From Holophagae bacterium (lineage in GTDB: Bacteria; Acidobacteriota; Holophagae; Acanthopleuribacterales; Acanthopleuribacteraceae), in NCBI GenBank assembly GCA_030429565.1, contig JAUIFE010000018.1, positions 112,481 to 176,480 on the forward strand: DNA of 64,000 bases, in the 5' to 3' direction. Below, in pieces: positions 9,151 through 17,533 of the stretch; position 1 is the first letter of the stretch, and each line of letters begins with the position of its first letter. The notes below the pieces were generated by a model. It saw nothing but the letters and a program-made list of their open reading frames with translations. It searched no databases and was not told the DNA's origin. Position numbers and translations under genes: made by a program.

Positions 9151-9762
9151 ATGCTTACCAAAACACCGCAGCTTAAAAAAGCGCTGGAAGATCTTAAGAC
9201 CTCTTCATCGGACATGCTCGGCAAAGGCCGCGCTTTGAAGAAGTCTTTAGTCGAGAGCACCTTAGGCACCAAGCTCGAGAAACACGCACGCCTTGAGCTG
9301 GTGCTCGACAAGTACATTGAGCTCTTGCAAAACCAGCTCATCCCGGCACTGGAAGACGTCATTCAACCCGTGCCCGAGAAGGAACCGGAAAACTGTGGCG
9401 GCAAGCGACGCGGCTTACCGCGCTACCGCCGCCGCCTCTCCATGTACTACAGCTTGCCCGGCCAACGTACCAAACCCCGCCATGCCTTTTCGCGCGATGT
9501 CGGCGCGATGGGGCTGTTCATTATGTCGAACCGCCTTGAGAAAGTCGGTCAAGCCCTTCAGGTTGAAATTGAAGTCCCCGAGATTGGCAAAATCCACATG
9601 CAAGCCGTCGTGGTTTGGACCAAGTGGGTCCCACCGCCCTTGCGCAGTGTCGAGTACACCGGATTTGGGGTGCGGCTGACTTATGCACCCCAAAGTTGGT
9701 ATGAGTTTTTCCTCTCGGTCGAGGAACAAGCCCACCAACACGGCGACAAATCCAAGAGCTAA
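9151..9762 (+). CDS. PilZ-domain protein
   Basis: A 203-aa soluble protein. Residues 1-80 are helical and charged (possible coiled coil). Residues 90-190 form a PilZ-like beta barrel, with an Arg-rich N-terminal patch (GLPRYRRRLSMYY) standing for the RxxxR motif and SRDVGAMGLFI in place of the second motif [D/N]xSxxG. The serine of that motif is a glycine here, so c-di-GMP affinity is uncertain. It lies between the isoaspartyl peptidase and the TetR gene with 240 and 108 bases of spacing, so it is probably transcribed alone. It could act as a c-di-GMP effector, perhaps fed by the GGDEF protein at 29440-32544; that link is only inference. Confidence 0.75.
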   Translation: MLTKTPQLKKALEDLKTSSSDMLGKGRALKKSLVESTLGTKLEKHARLELVLDKYIELLQNQLIPALEDVIQPVPEKEPENCGGKRRGLPRYRRRLSMYYSLPGQRTKPRHAFSRDVGAMGLFIMSNRLEKVGQALQVEIEVPEIGKIHMQAVVVWTKWVPPPLRSVEYTGFGVRLTYAPQSWYEFFLSVEEQAHQHGDKSKS

Positions 9763-9798
9763 CCTACGTCATTGCACAACTTTACCGATTTAACGATG

Positions 9799-9816
9799 CA
9801 AAAGCTTCAGCTTTTG
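9799..9816 (+). terminator. Weak hairpin downstream of the PilZ gene
   Basis: A seven-base stem (CAAAAGC/GCTTTTG) with a TTCA loop, 37 bases after the PilZ stop. No long U tract follows, so termination would be weak. Confidence 0.35.
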
Positions 9817-9829
9817 GGCACAGCTCAGA

Positions 9830-9866
9830 TATAATCAGGAAGCGCGAATTTTGTAGACCGGTCGGT
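9830..9866 (+). promoter_or_regulatory. TetR gene promoter -10 and self-operator
   Basis: A perfect TATAAT lies at 9830-9835. The 14-base sequence GTAGACCGGTCGGT (9853-9866) sits between it and the TetR ATG at 9871. The identical 14-mer, inverted, occurs inside the promoter at 10635-10663. This is direct sequence evidence of an operator used for autoregulation. There is almost no room for a ribosome site, so the mRNA leader is very short. Confidence 0.7.
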
Positions 9867-9870
9867 TTAG

Positions 9871-10449
9871 ATGAAAAGAGATACTAAAAATCAACTGCTC
9901 GAAAAAGGTCTTGAAATCATGACCTGCAAGGGGTTCAACAACACCGGCATCCAGGAGGTCCTCGATGCCGTCGGCGTCCCCAAGGGCTCCTTCTACCACT
10001 TTTTCAAGAGCAAGCAGGATTTCGGCCTGCAAATGATCGATCACTACGCCGCCCAATCGCGCGAACAACTCAACACTTACCTGGGCGACGATCAGTACCC
10101 CCCCCTGGAACGACTGCAGCGATTCTTCCAATCGGTGCAGACCAAAATGGAAGAAGCCGATTACACCGGCGGCTGCCTCATGGGTAACATGAGCCAAGAA
10201 ATGGGTGACTTATGTGCCGCCTTCGAGAAAAAACTGGCGCGCAAATGGCAAGCCAGCGTGGCCGCCATCGCCGACTGCTTAACCGCCGCGCGCACCGAAG
10301 GCAGCCTCAAAGGGGATTTCGACCCCGACGAGCTTGCCGATTTCTTACTCAACAGTTGGCAAGGCGCCATGACACGCATGAAGGTCACACGCTCGTCAGA
10401 GCCGTTAGAAACCTTCCAAAAAATCGTGTTCACCCAGTTGCTAAAATAA
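9871..10449 (+). CDS. TetR/AcrR-family repressor, AcuR-like
   Basis: A 192-aa protein with an N-terminal HTH (residues 8-55) carrying the family pattern: LLEKGLEIMTCKGF, GIQEVLDAVGVPKGSFYHFFKSKQDF. The C-terminal ligand domain has the AcuR/YxaF-type motif GGCLMGNMSQEM. ATG 9871 directly follows an operator-like dyad that recurs in the promoter 770 bases downstream, so it probably represses itself and the PagL-like gene. The stop is followed by a strong terminator (10485-10512). The ligand is unknown; relatives respond to small electrophiles or acrylate-like molecules, which is family knowledge only. Confidence 0.9.
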   Translation: MKRDTKNQLLEKGLEIMTCKGFNNTGIQEVLDAVGVPKGSFYHFFKSKQDFGLQMIDHYAAQSREQLNTYLGDDQYPPLERLQRFFQSVQTKMEEADYTGGCLMGNMSQEMGDLCAAFEKKLARKWQASVAAIADCLTAARTEGSLKGDFDPDELADFLLNSWQGAMTRMKVTRSSEPLETFQKIVFTQLLK

Positions 10450-10484
10450 ACCAGACAGTCTAGATCCACCCCGCGATACACACG

Positions 10485-10512
10485 AAAAGGCGCCCACCCG
10501 GCGCCTTTTTTT
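10485..10512 (+). terminator. Rho-independent terminator of the TetR gene
   Basis: Stem AAAAGGCGCC/GGCGCCTTTT with a five-base loop and a run of seven T, 36 bases after the TetR stop. A textbook intrinsic terminator. Confidence 0.9.
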
Positions 10513-10634
10513 CATTTCTCACCTCTTACGCCCTCAAAGACTCAAATCAAGCTAACCACCTAAAAACCAGAGATTAATACACACCCCACCCAATCACCCA
10601 AACCTCAATCCGGCCAAAAGTTACCGCACACGGG

Positions 10635-10663
10635 TTGACAGACCGACCGGTCTACTATAGATT
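10635..10663 (+). promoter_or_regulatory. TetR-controlled promoter upstream of the PagL-like gene
   Basis: A consensus -35 TTGACA (10635-10640) and a -10-like TAGATT (10658-10663) are 17 bases apart. The spacer contains ACCGACCGGTCTAC (10642-10655), the exact reverse complement of the operator in front of the TetR gene. A repressor bound here would cover RNA polymerase contacts. The following leader to the ATG at 10981 is about 310 bases and has no gene I can support. Confidence 0.75.
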
Positions 10664-10980
10664 TACGCTTCATGGCACGCGGCACCCTGTCCCGTGCCGG
10701 GGCGGCACCCCCCTTCCACGGCGCACGCGCCGCCCCCGATCGCCGGCAACACACTTGCCCGCGGCGGCCGCATTGGCCGTCTCGGTAAGCACCCCTACGC
10801 GCGGGGCGCTTTCCGAGGCAAGCGATGCGCAACACGCCCCCGATCCCCGCCAAACGCGGCATCGCCGTGTCGACGTCCCAACCGGCTCCTTTTGACGAGC
10901 AAACCACACCCCGGACGACGACCGCCATGACCGCCACGGCACCGGCAAGACGCGGCCCCATGCCGCGTGGAGGTAACCCT

Positions 10981-11640
10981 ATGCCACATCACATCGCTCG
11001 TTTTTCTCGCACCCTCATTTCCCGTATCACCCTAATCGGCCTCATCTTAACAACCACCTTCGGCAACGCCGCCGCCGCCGAACGCGCTTGGGGCCTCGAC
11101 GATTTAAACCTCAACGCCCCCTTGGTGAGCGAAGAACAAGGCCCGATCGGGCTCGACCGACTCGACTTCATTCTGGGGAACGGCGAAGGCTCCGACAACT
11201 ATCGCTTAGCCTTACAGTGGGATTGGTTCACACGCACCAGCCGCAAGGGCGCCTGGACGCTGGCCGGTTCGTTATCGCCCAACTACTCGGTCTTCGACGG
11301 CGCGCAACGCGCCGACGGCGGTCGCGCTCGCTTGCGTGACGTCGGCTTAACCCCCATCTTCACCATTATCCCTAACCGTATCGGCAACAGCCATTTCGCG
11401 CCGTTTCTGGAAGTGGGCGTGGGTCTGCACTACCTCACCGAAAAAAACATCGGCTACAAATCGTTCTCAACGAACTTCCAGTTCGGCGATCACATCGGCG
11501 TCGGCGCCTACTTCGGACGCCACCAAGCCTATAAGCTGGCTTACGTCTTCCAACACTTATCGAACGGCGGCATTGAAGCCCCCAATCCCGGCATCAACTT
11601 CCACTTGGTCACCTTTGGCTTCCGCATGGGTCGGCGCTAA
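10981..11640 (+). CDS. PagL-like lipid A 3-O-deacylase / acyloxyacyl hydrolase
   Basis: 219 aa from ATG 10981, with GGAGGT seven bases upstream. This start gives a proper signal peptide (residues 1-34, core LIGLILTTTFGNAAAA), whereas the longer frame does not. The mature part is a small beta-barrel-like protein of alternating strands. It ends in the PagL hallmark AYVFQHLSNGGIEAPNPG, with His192 and Ser194 as the expected catalytic pair. PagL removes the 3-O acyl chain of lipid A in the outer membrane and lowers endotoxicity or alters envelope permeability. It is preceded by a TetR-operator promoter, so acyl remodelling seems ligand-inducible. The call rests on the C-terminal motif and barrel topology. 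Confidence 0.85.
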   Translation: MPHHIARFSRTLISRITLIGLILTTTFGNAAAAERAWGLDDLNLNAPLVSEEQGPIGLDRLDFILGNGEGSDNYRLALQWDWFTRTSRKGAWTLAGSLSPNYSVFDGAQRADGGRARLRDVGLTPIFTIIPNRIGNSHFAPFLEVGVGLHYLTEKNIGYKSFSTNFQFGDHIGVGAYFGRHQAYKLAYVFQHLSNGGIEAPNPGINFHLVTFGFRMGRR

Positions 11641-11830
11641 ACAACACACCGCGCCACACACAAAACAGGAAACTCAAAAAGCCGCGATAAGCAGAAATAG
11701 CGTTGGACATCGACGGAGCGCAACGCAACACAAAAACGGACACCCGGCAAAAGGGCAAATCGCACCCTCGCACAAACAATCGCCGGCTGGAATAGACCGC
11801 CGCCCCTCAAGAATCAGGCTTTATTGCATA

Positions 11831-11861
11831 AAAAACCCCGGTCAGGTAACCGGGGTTTTTT
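11831..11861. terminator. Bidirectional terminator between the PagL-like and FKBP genes
   Basis: Stem ACCCCGGT-type (CCCCGGT/ACCGGGG) flanked by six A on one side and six T on the other, between two convergent genes. It can serve both. Confidence 0.9.
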
Positions 11862-11885
11862 ATGGACCAAAGAAGGTCTGTGACA

Positions 11886-12578
11886 TTAAAGGATTTCAAG
11901 CAACTCGATCTCGAAGATCAACAGGCTGTTGGCGGGAATGTTGGGGGTACCACGCTCACCGTAACCCAATGCGGGCGGAATGTAGACTTCCCACTTAGCA
12001 CCAACCGGCATTTCCACCAGCGAATCCTGCCAGCCCTTGATAACGCCACGCAAACCGAACTCAGCCGGCTTGTTGCGCTTGTAGCTGCTGTCGAATTCGC
12101 TGCCGTCGATCAAGCGACCACGGTAGTGAACTTTAACGCGGCTCTCCAAAGAGGGTTTGTCGCCGTTGCCGGCGGTCAGCACTTTGTACTGAATCCCGTT
12201 TTCAAGTGTTTGGATGCCGTCTTTTTTCTGGTTCTCCGCCAAAAAGGTTTCTGCTTTAGCGAGGTTTTCGGTCAGTTCTTTGTCACGACGCGCTTGTGCT
12301 TTAGCCATGGCGTAATTGCGCAGTTCGGTCATGATTTTCTGCATTTCCTCTTGGGAAACCTTGTTTTTACCGGCGGCGCCGTCGTTGAAACCCTTCACGA
12401 ATTCGTCGAGGTCGATTTCAATGTTGTCGCGGCTCAGGCCTTCGCCGTATTGCTGGCCAAGGATGTAACTTACTTTCATTTTATCGGGCGCGGCGGGTGC
12501 GGCACCTTGAGCGGTAGCCGGCTTGGGATCGCCAAAGAGGCAAACTGCGAGAAGCAGGGTAGTCAGTGTCATCGACAT
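11886..12578 (-). CDS. FKBP-type peptidyl-prolyl cis-trans isomerase (FkpA/Mip-like)
   Basis: A 230-aa protein with a signal sequence (residues 1-24, ending ATAQ), an N-terminal helical dimerisation region (residues 33-115: VSYILGQQYGEGL, then charged helices), and a C-terminal FKBP domain (residues 120-230) with the active-site strand VKVHYRGRLIDGSEFDSSY, VIKGWQDSLVEMPVG and IPPALGYGERG. This is the Mip/FkpA layout of periplasmic or outer-membrane folding helpers. ATG 12578 follows GAGGAAGGA. It shares the downstream terminator with the convergent PagL-like gene. Confidence 0.95.
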   Translation of the reverse strand: MSMTLTTLLLAVCLFGDPKPATAQGAAPAAPDKMKVSYILGQQYGEGLSRDNIEIDLDEFVKGFNDGAAGKNKVSQEEMQKIMTELRNYAMAKAQARRDKELTENLAKAETFLAENQKKDGIQTLENGIQYKVLTAGNGDKPSLESRVKVHYRGRLIDGSEFDSSYKRNKPAEFGLRGVIKGWQDSLVEMPVGAKWEVYIPPALGYGERGTPNIPANSLLIFEIELLEIL

Positions 12579-13472
12579 GGTGTTCCTTCCTCGCCAAAAG
12601 CCGCACCAACAAAACAGGCGAACGACTAGAGACGAGCTTGTTCATCGTAAATCGGCAAACCCGTCTAGCCCGCATTTCTCACCACGCGGAAGCCGCGTGC
12701 GCAGGCGCCGCGGATCGGTGAGAGATACGGACCGGAAACGACCGACAAAACCGGCGCGCAGCAGGGCGGCACGGCGGGTCGACGGGTGCCCGGCAGGTCC
12801 GTCCGCAAGGGCGAACAGGGTCCAGCCGCCGATTCTAACACCGGCAGCGCCCGCGACCCAAGTGCGCAGGCGCGGGAGACGGCTTTTTGCGGGCGGGCTC
12901 ACCAAAAATCACAAAAGCGCGACCTCGCCAAAATGAAAAAATGAACACGGCGCCACGCCCTCACAAAAACCAGATAACCCACGGTCACCCAGTGTTTTAT
13001 TGCAATTCTCCCAATCATGAATCCCCACTCAACTTTCACGTTACCCACTTGCACTTCCCGCCAATCTTTGATACTTCAAAGGACATTGCTACCTTTGGTC
13101 GGCGGTATCACGCCCCACATTCCTGTTTACAGCGCCTTTTGCGCGGCACCGTGTCGCGACGCTGTAGTTAGGGGTCAACCTAAAACAACAACCTTCGGCA
13201 TGCCGTACCGCCCACACACCCGTCACTGGGTGATTCTGGTGTGCGGGTCGATTGATTCGCTGCGAGGCGACGCCGCGTCATGCCAACGCCCTCAAGGTTT
13301 TTCTTCATTCATTTTTTATTCTCCAAGCATGTTCTACCTTTAGGCGACTGCACGAAAGACCCACCTCGGGAACCCGTGTGGATTTCCGATCCGCTTGGAT
13401 TAAGCCTCAAACGCTGATCGATGGCTTTCTGGTTCGGTTTCCCACCTCATTCACGCACAACGAGGCTCTTTC
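12579..13472. other. 894-bp intergenic region, mostly featureless
   Basis: It lies between divergent genes and must hold the FKBP and activator promoters. The part around 12980-13100 is AT-richer than its surroundings. A ten-base imperfect inverted repeat lies around 13208-13250 (CCCACACACC against GGTGTGCGGG). The open frames here lack ribosome sites and family resemblance. Confidence 0.4.
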
Positions 13473-15026
13473 ATGTCTAACAGTACCAGTCATATACTCG
13501 AAAACAGCGAGCGTTTGCAGCAAGTTAAAGAATCGCGCGTGCTCGACCAAACCGATTATTTCGAAAGCGCGGTCGGCCCGGTCCTGCAAATTATCGGCAA
13601 GTTCATGGGCAACTCGCGCGTGGCGCTCTCGCTACCCGACAAAGCCAGCGGCGAATTGTTCATGCAAACGGTCTACGGCTTGACCGTCGAACAGCAGAAG
13701 AAGGGCCGCTACAAAATCGGCGAAGGGATTACCGGCCGCGTCTTTCAAACCGGCGAACCCGAAAGCGTGCTCAATGCCGCCGACGAACCCGATTTCCTCG
13801 ACCGCATTATGGCTCAGGGATTGGAACCCAAGGATTACAAGTCCTTCATTTGTGTGCCGATCAAACGCGGCAAAGAAATTTTGGGCACGCTCAGCGCGGT
13901 GTGCGACATTCCCGACCAACGCACCCTCGACGAAGACCAACAACTCCTGAGCGCTTTAGCCGGATTGGTGGTCGAGGCTTTTAAACTGCGCGAAACCGCA
14001 CTGGAAGATCGCCAGGAATTAATCGACGAGAATGTACGCCTCAACGCGCAGCTTAAGGACCGCTACCGACCCGCCAACCTCATCGGTACCTCAAAGAGCA
14101 TGGGCGAGGTTTACCAACAAATCCGTCAGGTCAGCCAGTCGGAGGCAACAGTCTTGCTCCTGGGCGAAAGCGGGGTCGGCAAGGAACTGGTGGCCCATGC
14201 GATCCACTACGAAAGCCTTCGCGCCAACGGGCCCTTTATAAAGGTAAACTGCGCGGCGCTGCCCGAGTCAGTCTTGGAGAGCGAGCTTTTCGGCCACGAG
14301 CGCGGCGCCTTCACCGGCGCGATCAAAACACGGAAGGGTCGGTTTGAACAGGCCCACGGCGGAACCTTGTTCCTCGACGAGATCGGCGACTTTTCGCCGT
14401 CGATCCAGGTAACACTTTTGCGTATTTTGCAGGAGAAAGAGCTGGAACGGGTCGGCGGCGACCGCACGATCAAAGTCGACGTGCGCATCATTGCGGCGAC
14501 CAACCGCGACCTGCAACAACTGATGAATGAAGGCAAATTCCGGCAAGACCTGTACTACCGCCTGAATGTGTTCCCGATCCACATACCGCCGCTGCGCCAG
14601 CGCAAGCCGGACATTCCGCTGCTGTGCGACCACTTCATTATGAAATACAACCGCATTAACGGTAAAAGCATCAAACGCATTTCAACCTCAGCGATCGACA
14701 TGCTGATGAGTTACATGTGGCCGGGCAACGTGCGCGAGCTTGAAAACTGCATTGAAAGAGCGGTGCTGCTCAGCCAGAACGACGTCATTCGTTCGATCGA
14801 CCTGCCGCCGACCTTGCAAACGGCCGACACCAGCCAGACCCGAACGATCGGCTCGCTGGAACGCTCGCTGGAAAACATGGAACGAGAACTCATCATGGAC
14901 GCACTGATTTCCACCCACGGCAACATGACGCAGGCGGCCAAGGCACTGGGTTTAACCGAGCGTAAAATGGGGTTACGTGTGCGTAAGTACAACATAAATG
15001 TCAAAAATATTCGTGCAGGCAGCTAA
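13473..15026 (+). CDS. Sigma-54-dependent transcriptional activator (GAF-AAA+-Fis, NifA-like architecture)
   Basis: 517 aa from ATG 13473 (GAGG eight bases upstream). Residues 30-170 form a GAF sensor domain. Residues 195-430 form the AAA+ sigma-54 interaction module with Walker A GESGVGKE, the sigma-54 loop GAFTGA, Walker B GTLFLDEIGDF and the R-finger region YYRLNVFPIHIPPLRQR. Residues 465-517 are a Fis-type HTH (GNMTQAAKALGLTERKMGLRVRKY, in parts). There is no phosphoreceiver, so the input is ligand or protein binding to GAF. It sits directly upstream of amtB and gltB, and a sigma-54-like promoter precedes amtB, so it is probably the nitrogen regulator of this cluster. Confidence 0.95.
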   Translation: MSNSTSHILENSERLQQVKESRVLDQTDYFESAVGPVLQIIGKFMGNSRVALSLPDKASGELFMQTVYGLTVEQQKKGRYKIGEGITGRVFQTGEPESVLNAADEPDFLDRIMAQGLEPKDYKSFICVPIKRGKEILGTLSAVCDIPDQRTLDEDQQLLSALAGLVVEAFKLRETALEDRQELIDENVRLNAQLKDRYRPANLIGTSKSMGEVYQQIRQVSQSEATVLLLGESGVGKELVAHAIHYESLRANGPFIKVNCAALPESVLESELFGHERGAFTGAIKTRKGRFEQAHGGTLFLDEIGDFSPSIQVTLLRILQEKELERVGGDRTIKVDVRIIAATNRDLQQLMNEGKFRQDLYYRLNVFPIHIPPLRQRKPDIPLLCDHFIMKYNRINGKSIKRISTSAIDMLMSYMWPGNVRELENCIERAVLLSQNDVIRSIDLPPTLQTADTSQTRTIGSLERSLENMERELIMDALISTHGNMTQAAKALGLTERKMGLRVRKYNINVKNIRAGS

Positions 15027-15118
15027 TCCACCAACAGGCACAACTTCAAGAAAAAATCCCCCCCAAACGCCTGTAAAAAAAGCACATCTACCCGCCACAA
15101 GCCAACCCCACGGCTGAT

Positions 15119-15136
15119 TCCTACACAAAAGTAGGG
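15119..15136. repeat. Dyad TCCTAC-N6-GTAGG, copy 1
   Basis: TCCTAC ACAAAA GTAGGG. It shares both half-sites and spacing with copies 2 and 3 at 15365-15412, differing only in the last base and part of the spacer. It is about 400 bases upstream of the sigma-54-like promoter, a distance compatible with an enhancer. Confidence 0.6.
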
Positions 15137-15181
15137 TCACAAAGTGGCCTGACAGCCTGCATAAAAGCCATCAGGCGTTGC

Positions 15182-15212
15182 CGCACCTGGACCAAGTCTT
15201 TGACCAGGTGCG
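15182..15212. repeat. Nine-base perfect inverted repeat
   Basis: CGCACCTGG (15182-15190) and CCAGGTGCG (15204-15212) around a 13-base loop. The half-site GCACC/GGTGC resembles NtrC-type half-sites, but the spacing is too wide for the usual NtrC box. Confidence 0.5.
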
Positions 15213-15364
15213 ACAACACCCTGTGCGCCGCCACTATTTTGTTTAGCGACCAACCAAAATCGCCAAAACCACGGCCAAACCTTGTGCCTGTAAAGGTTTA
15301 GTGAATCACCTTTATTTTGAAAGAGTTAACAAGACTACTGAATGACACTTCAGAATTATCAACA

Positions 15365-15412
15365 TCCTACCAAAACGTAGGAGTCACCCTCGTTTCCTAC
15401 GTTTTGGTAGGA
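15365..15412. repeat. 18-base perfect inverted repeat made of two TCCTAC-N6-GTAGGA dyads
   Basis: The left arm (15365-15382) and right arm (15395-15412) are exact reverse complements with a 12-base gap. Each arm is itself a dyad, TCCTAC-N6-GTAGGA. No T run follows, so this is not a standard terminator. Tandem binding sites for a dimeric regulator 125-170 bases upstream of the sigma-54-like promoter is the simplest reading. Confidence 0.7.
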
Positions 15413-15534
15413 CAAGACATAGCAAAAACGGTAGCTCCCTCGGCAATGCTTGCCGAAATGCGTCATACGCAAAAACACCTAACCACCTCTTTTCAATAGC
15501 TTAATCTATTTTATCTACCCCGCACATCGCAGCT

Positions 15535-15549
15535 TGGCACAGTTTTCGC
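15535..15549 (+). promoter_or_regulatory. Candidate sigma-54 promoter of amtB
   Basis: TGGCAC-N5-TCGC, with the invariant GG (15536-15537) and GC (15548-15549) exactly 12 bases apart as in -24/-12 elements. One base deviates from TTGC. The transcript would start near 15561 and carry a leader of about 160 bases before amtB. It is supported by the sigma-54 activator gene immediately upstream. Confidence 0.6.
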
Positions 15550-15720
15550 CTTATAGGGGGACAACCGAACAGGTCGTTCCTACGAATCTTGTGATGCGCC
15601 ATCACAGGAATCCACCGGCGAAATCGTTCCCTTCTCTGTTTCGCCGAGTCTCCCAATACGGAACCCCTATCACGACGACAACGGCCGGTATTCGGGATTC
15701 ATCATTTGAGGAAATGCTTT

Positions 15721-17046
15721 ATGACAGGGTCAAAAAAACTGGTTTTCGTTTTGCTGCTCCTCGCAGCAGCCCCCATGTGCCTGGCCGAGTCGGCCACCGT
15801 CACTGACGAAATGTTCCGCATCAACAACACCTGGATGATGGTTGCCACCTTCCTGGTTTTCATTATGCACCTGGGCTTTGCCGCACTTGAAGCCGGCTTT
15901 ACCCGCTCCAAAAACACCGTCAACATTTTGTTCAAGAATGTATCGATTTTATGTATCGGCATTTTAGCCTACGCCTTGGTCGGCTTTAACCTGATGTATC
16001 CCGGCGAGTCCTTCGCCGGATCTTTTTTCGGCTTTGCCGGGTTCGGCATCAACGCCGACACCACGGCTTTGACCAGCGCATACAACGACGGTTACACCTA
16101 CTACACGGATTTCTTGTTCCAAGCCATGTTCGCCGCGACCGCCGCCACGATTATTTCGGGTGCGGTTGCCGAACGCATTAAATTGAGTTCGTTCTTGGTA
16201 TTCGCCACGCTGTACGTCGCCATTACCTATCCCATGGTTGGGATGTGGAAATGGGGCGGCGGCTGGCTGCAAGCCCAGGGATTCCACGACTTCGCCGGTT
16301 CCACCATCGTCCACGGCGTGGGCGGCTGGGGTGCCTTAGTGGCCGCCTGGATGCTCGGTCCGCGCCTCGGTCGCTTCCACGATGACGGGCACACCGACAT
16401 TCACGGCCACAGTCTGCCGCTGGCATTTATCGGCGTGTTCCTGTTGTGGCTCGGTTGGTTCGGTTTTAACGGTGGATCCGTGCTCTCGGCGGACCCGGCC
16501 GGAGTATCACTGGTCTTAGTCACCACCAACTTGGCCGCCGCCGCCGGCGTCATCGGCGCCCTGATCGTCTCCTATGCACTCAGCAAAAGTTACGACCTGG
16601 GCATGGTACTCAACGGCAGTTTGGCGGGCCTGGTCGCCATTACCGCCGGCGCCGACGTGATTAGCCCGGCCATGTCGGTCATCGTCGGCTTCGTCGGCGG
16701 GGTGCTGGTCGTTTTAGGCACCAAGCTCTTGGAAAAAGTACGCATCGATGATCCCGTCGGCGCCATCCCGGTCCACTTAATGTGCGGCATTTGGGGCACG
16801 CTTGCGGTGGGCATCTTCGGCAAAGCCGACCCCGCCGTTCTGGGCTATAGCTTGTCGTTTACCGCACAGTTGATCGGCGTCGCCGCCACCGGCGTGTTCT
16901 GCTTGATCAACGCGGGCCTGTTCCTGGGTGCGGTCAAAATGGTCGCAGGCATCCGCGTCAGCCAAGAGGAAGAAATGCACGGCTTGGACGCCGCCGAACA
17001 CGGCATGCAGGCTTATTCCCACCATCCCTTTACCACCCCCAACTAA
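15721..17046 (+). CDS. amtB: Ammonium transporter AmtB
   Basis: 442 aa from ATG 15721, with GAGG nine bases upstream; a TTG fifteen bases earlier is less likely. A cleavable signal peptide (residues 1-22, ending CLA) precedes eleven membrane helices. Family signatures are visible: AALEAGFTRSKN, FWQA-region equivalent LFQAMFAATAATIISGAVAER, GVGGWGALVAAW with the first pore His just before it (STIVHGVGG), and IPVHLMCGIWGTLAVGIF with the second pore His. The cytoplasmic tail has the PII-binding pattern EEEMHGLDAAEHG and ends AYSHHPF. It conducts NH3/NH4+ and is normally gated by GlnK, which is not encoded in this window. Confidence 0.97.
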   Translation: MTGSKKLVFVLLLLAAAPMCLAESATVTDEMFRINNTWMMVATFLVFIMHLGFAALEAGFTRSKNTVNILFKNVSILCIGILAYALVGFNLMYPGESFAGSFFGFAGFGINADTTALTSAYNDGYTYYTDFLFQAMFAATAATIISGAVAERIKLSSFLVFATLYVAITYPMVGMWKWGGGWLQAQGFHDFAGSTIVHGVGGWGALVAAWMLGPRLGRFHDDGHTDIHGHSLPLAFIGVFLLWLGWFGFNGGSVLSADPAGVSLVLVTTNLAAAAGVIGALIVSYALSKSYDLGMVLNGSLAGLVAITAGADVISPAMSVIVGFVGGVLVVLGTKLLEKVRIDDPVGAIPVHLMCGIWGTLAVGIFGKADPAVLGYSLSFTAQLIGVAATGVFCLINAGLFLGAVKMVAGIRVSQEEEMHGLDAAEHGMQAYSHHPFTTPN

Positions 17047-17533
17047 GGGTTAACGGTTGATACCTCCGAAGCCGGGTGGCGGGACGACCCACCCAAAACC
17101 CGGCTTCACCCCCCTTAACCAAGTCCTCTCTCGAACGTGCTCTGCTCTTTGACAAAGGGTTTCCGGTGTCGGCGGCCTTCGCGCCGCACCATTGATACCG
17201 ACCCGGAAACCGCACTTTTACATGGAACATATTCGTTTCCCCACTTTCCCGGCCTCTCGTCGTTGTGTTCTCCCCCCGACAGAACCCAACGACCCCAGGT
17301 GGTCGTCCGAGGGCCTTCCCCCCAGTTCCCTCGGACGACACCATCCCCCATACGGCTCCTCGAGCCAAAGCCGACGCCGGCTCCGCGCAGGACCCGGAAC
17401 ACGGCGTCGCCGTAATCAAAGCGAACGAATAGGATCGATTTACGTGATGCAAAAGCCGTCATTCAGGAACCCCAACCGATGCGACAAACAAGCGACAAAC
17501 CGGGTCGCGGCGTGTACGGTTGCGGCCTTAACA
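17047..17533. other. Intergenic region after amtB
   Basis: A ten-base perfect stem, GAAGCCGGGT (17068-17077) and ACCCGGCTTC (17098-17107), lies 22 bases after the amtB stop, but only C-rich sequence follows, so it is a weak terminator or an RNA-protecting hairpin. The remaining sequence has long open frames of low-quality, Arg/Pro-rich content without ribosome sites, which I do not call. Confidence 0.45.

Larger units (their letters stand above)
15027..15720. other. Regulatory intergenic region upstream of amtB
   Basis: Nearly 700 bases with no gene but several ordered elements, listed separately: three copies of a TCCTAC-N6-GTAGG dyad, a nine-base hairpin, a sigma-54-like promoter, and a dyad TGTGAT-N5-ATCACA at 15590-15606 inside the expected mRNA leader. 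A 60-codon frame from TTG 15317 runs through the inverted repeat and is probably not a gene. Confidence 0.6.

Noticed and set aside
12642..12905. Small frames on both strands between the FKBP and activator genes
   Set aside because: Arg/Ala/Gly-rich chance frames in GC-rich DNA, with no conserved features.
15317..15499. 60-codon frame from TTG running through the 18-base inverted repeat
   Set aside because: Rare start, no ribosome site, and the repeat explains part of its sequence.
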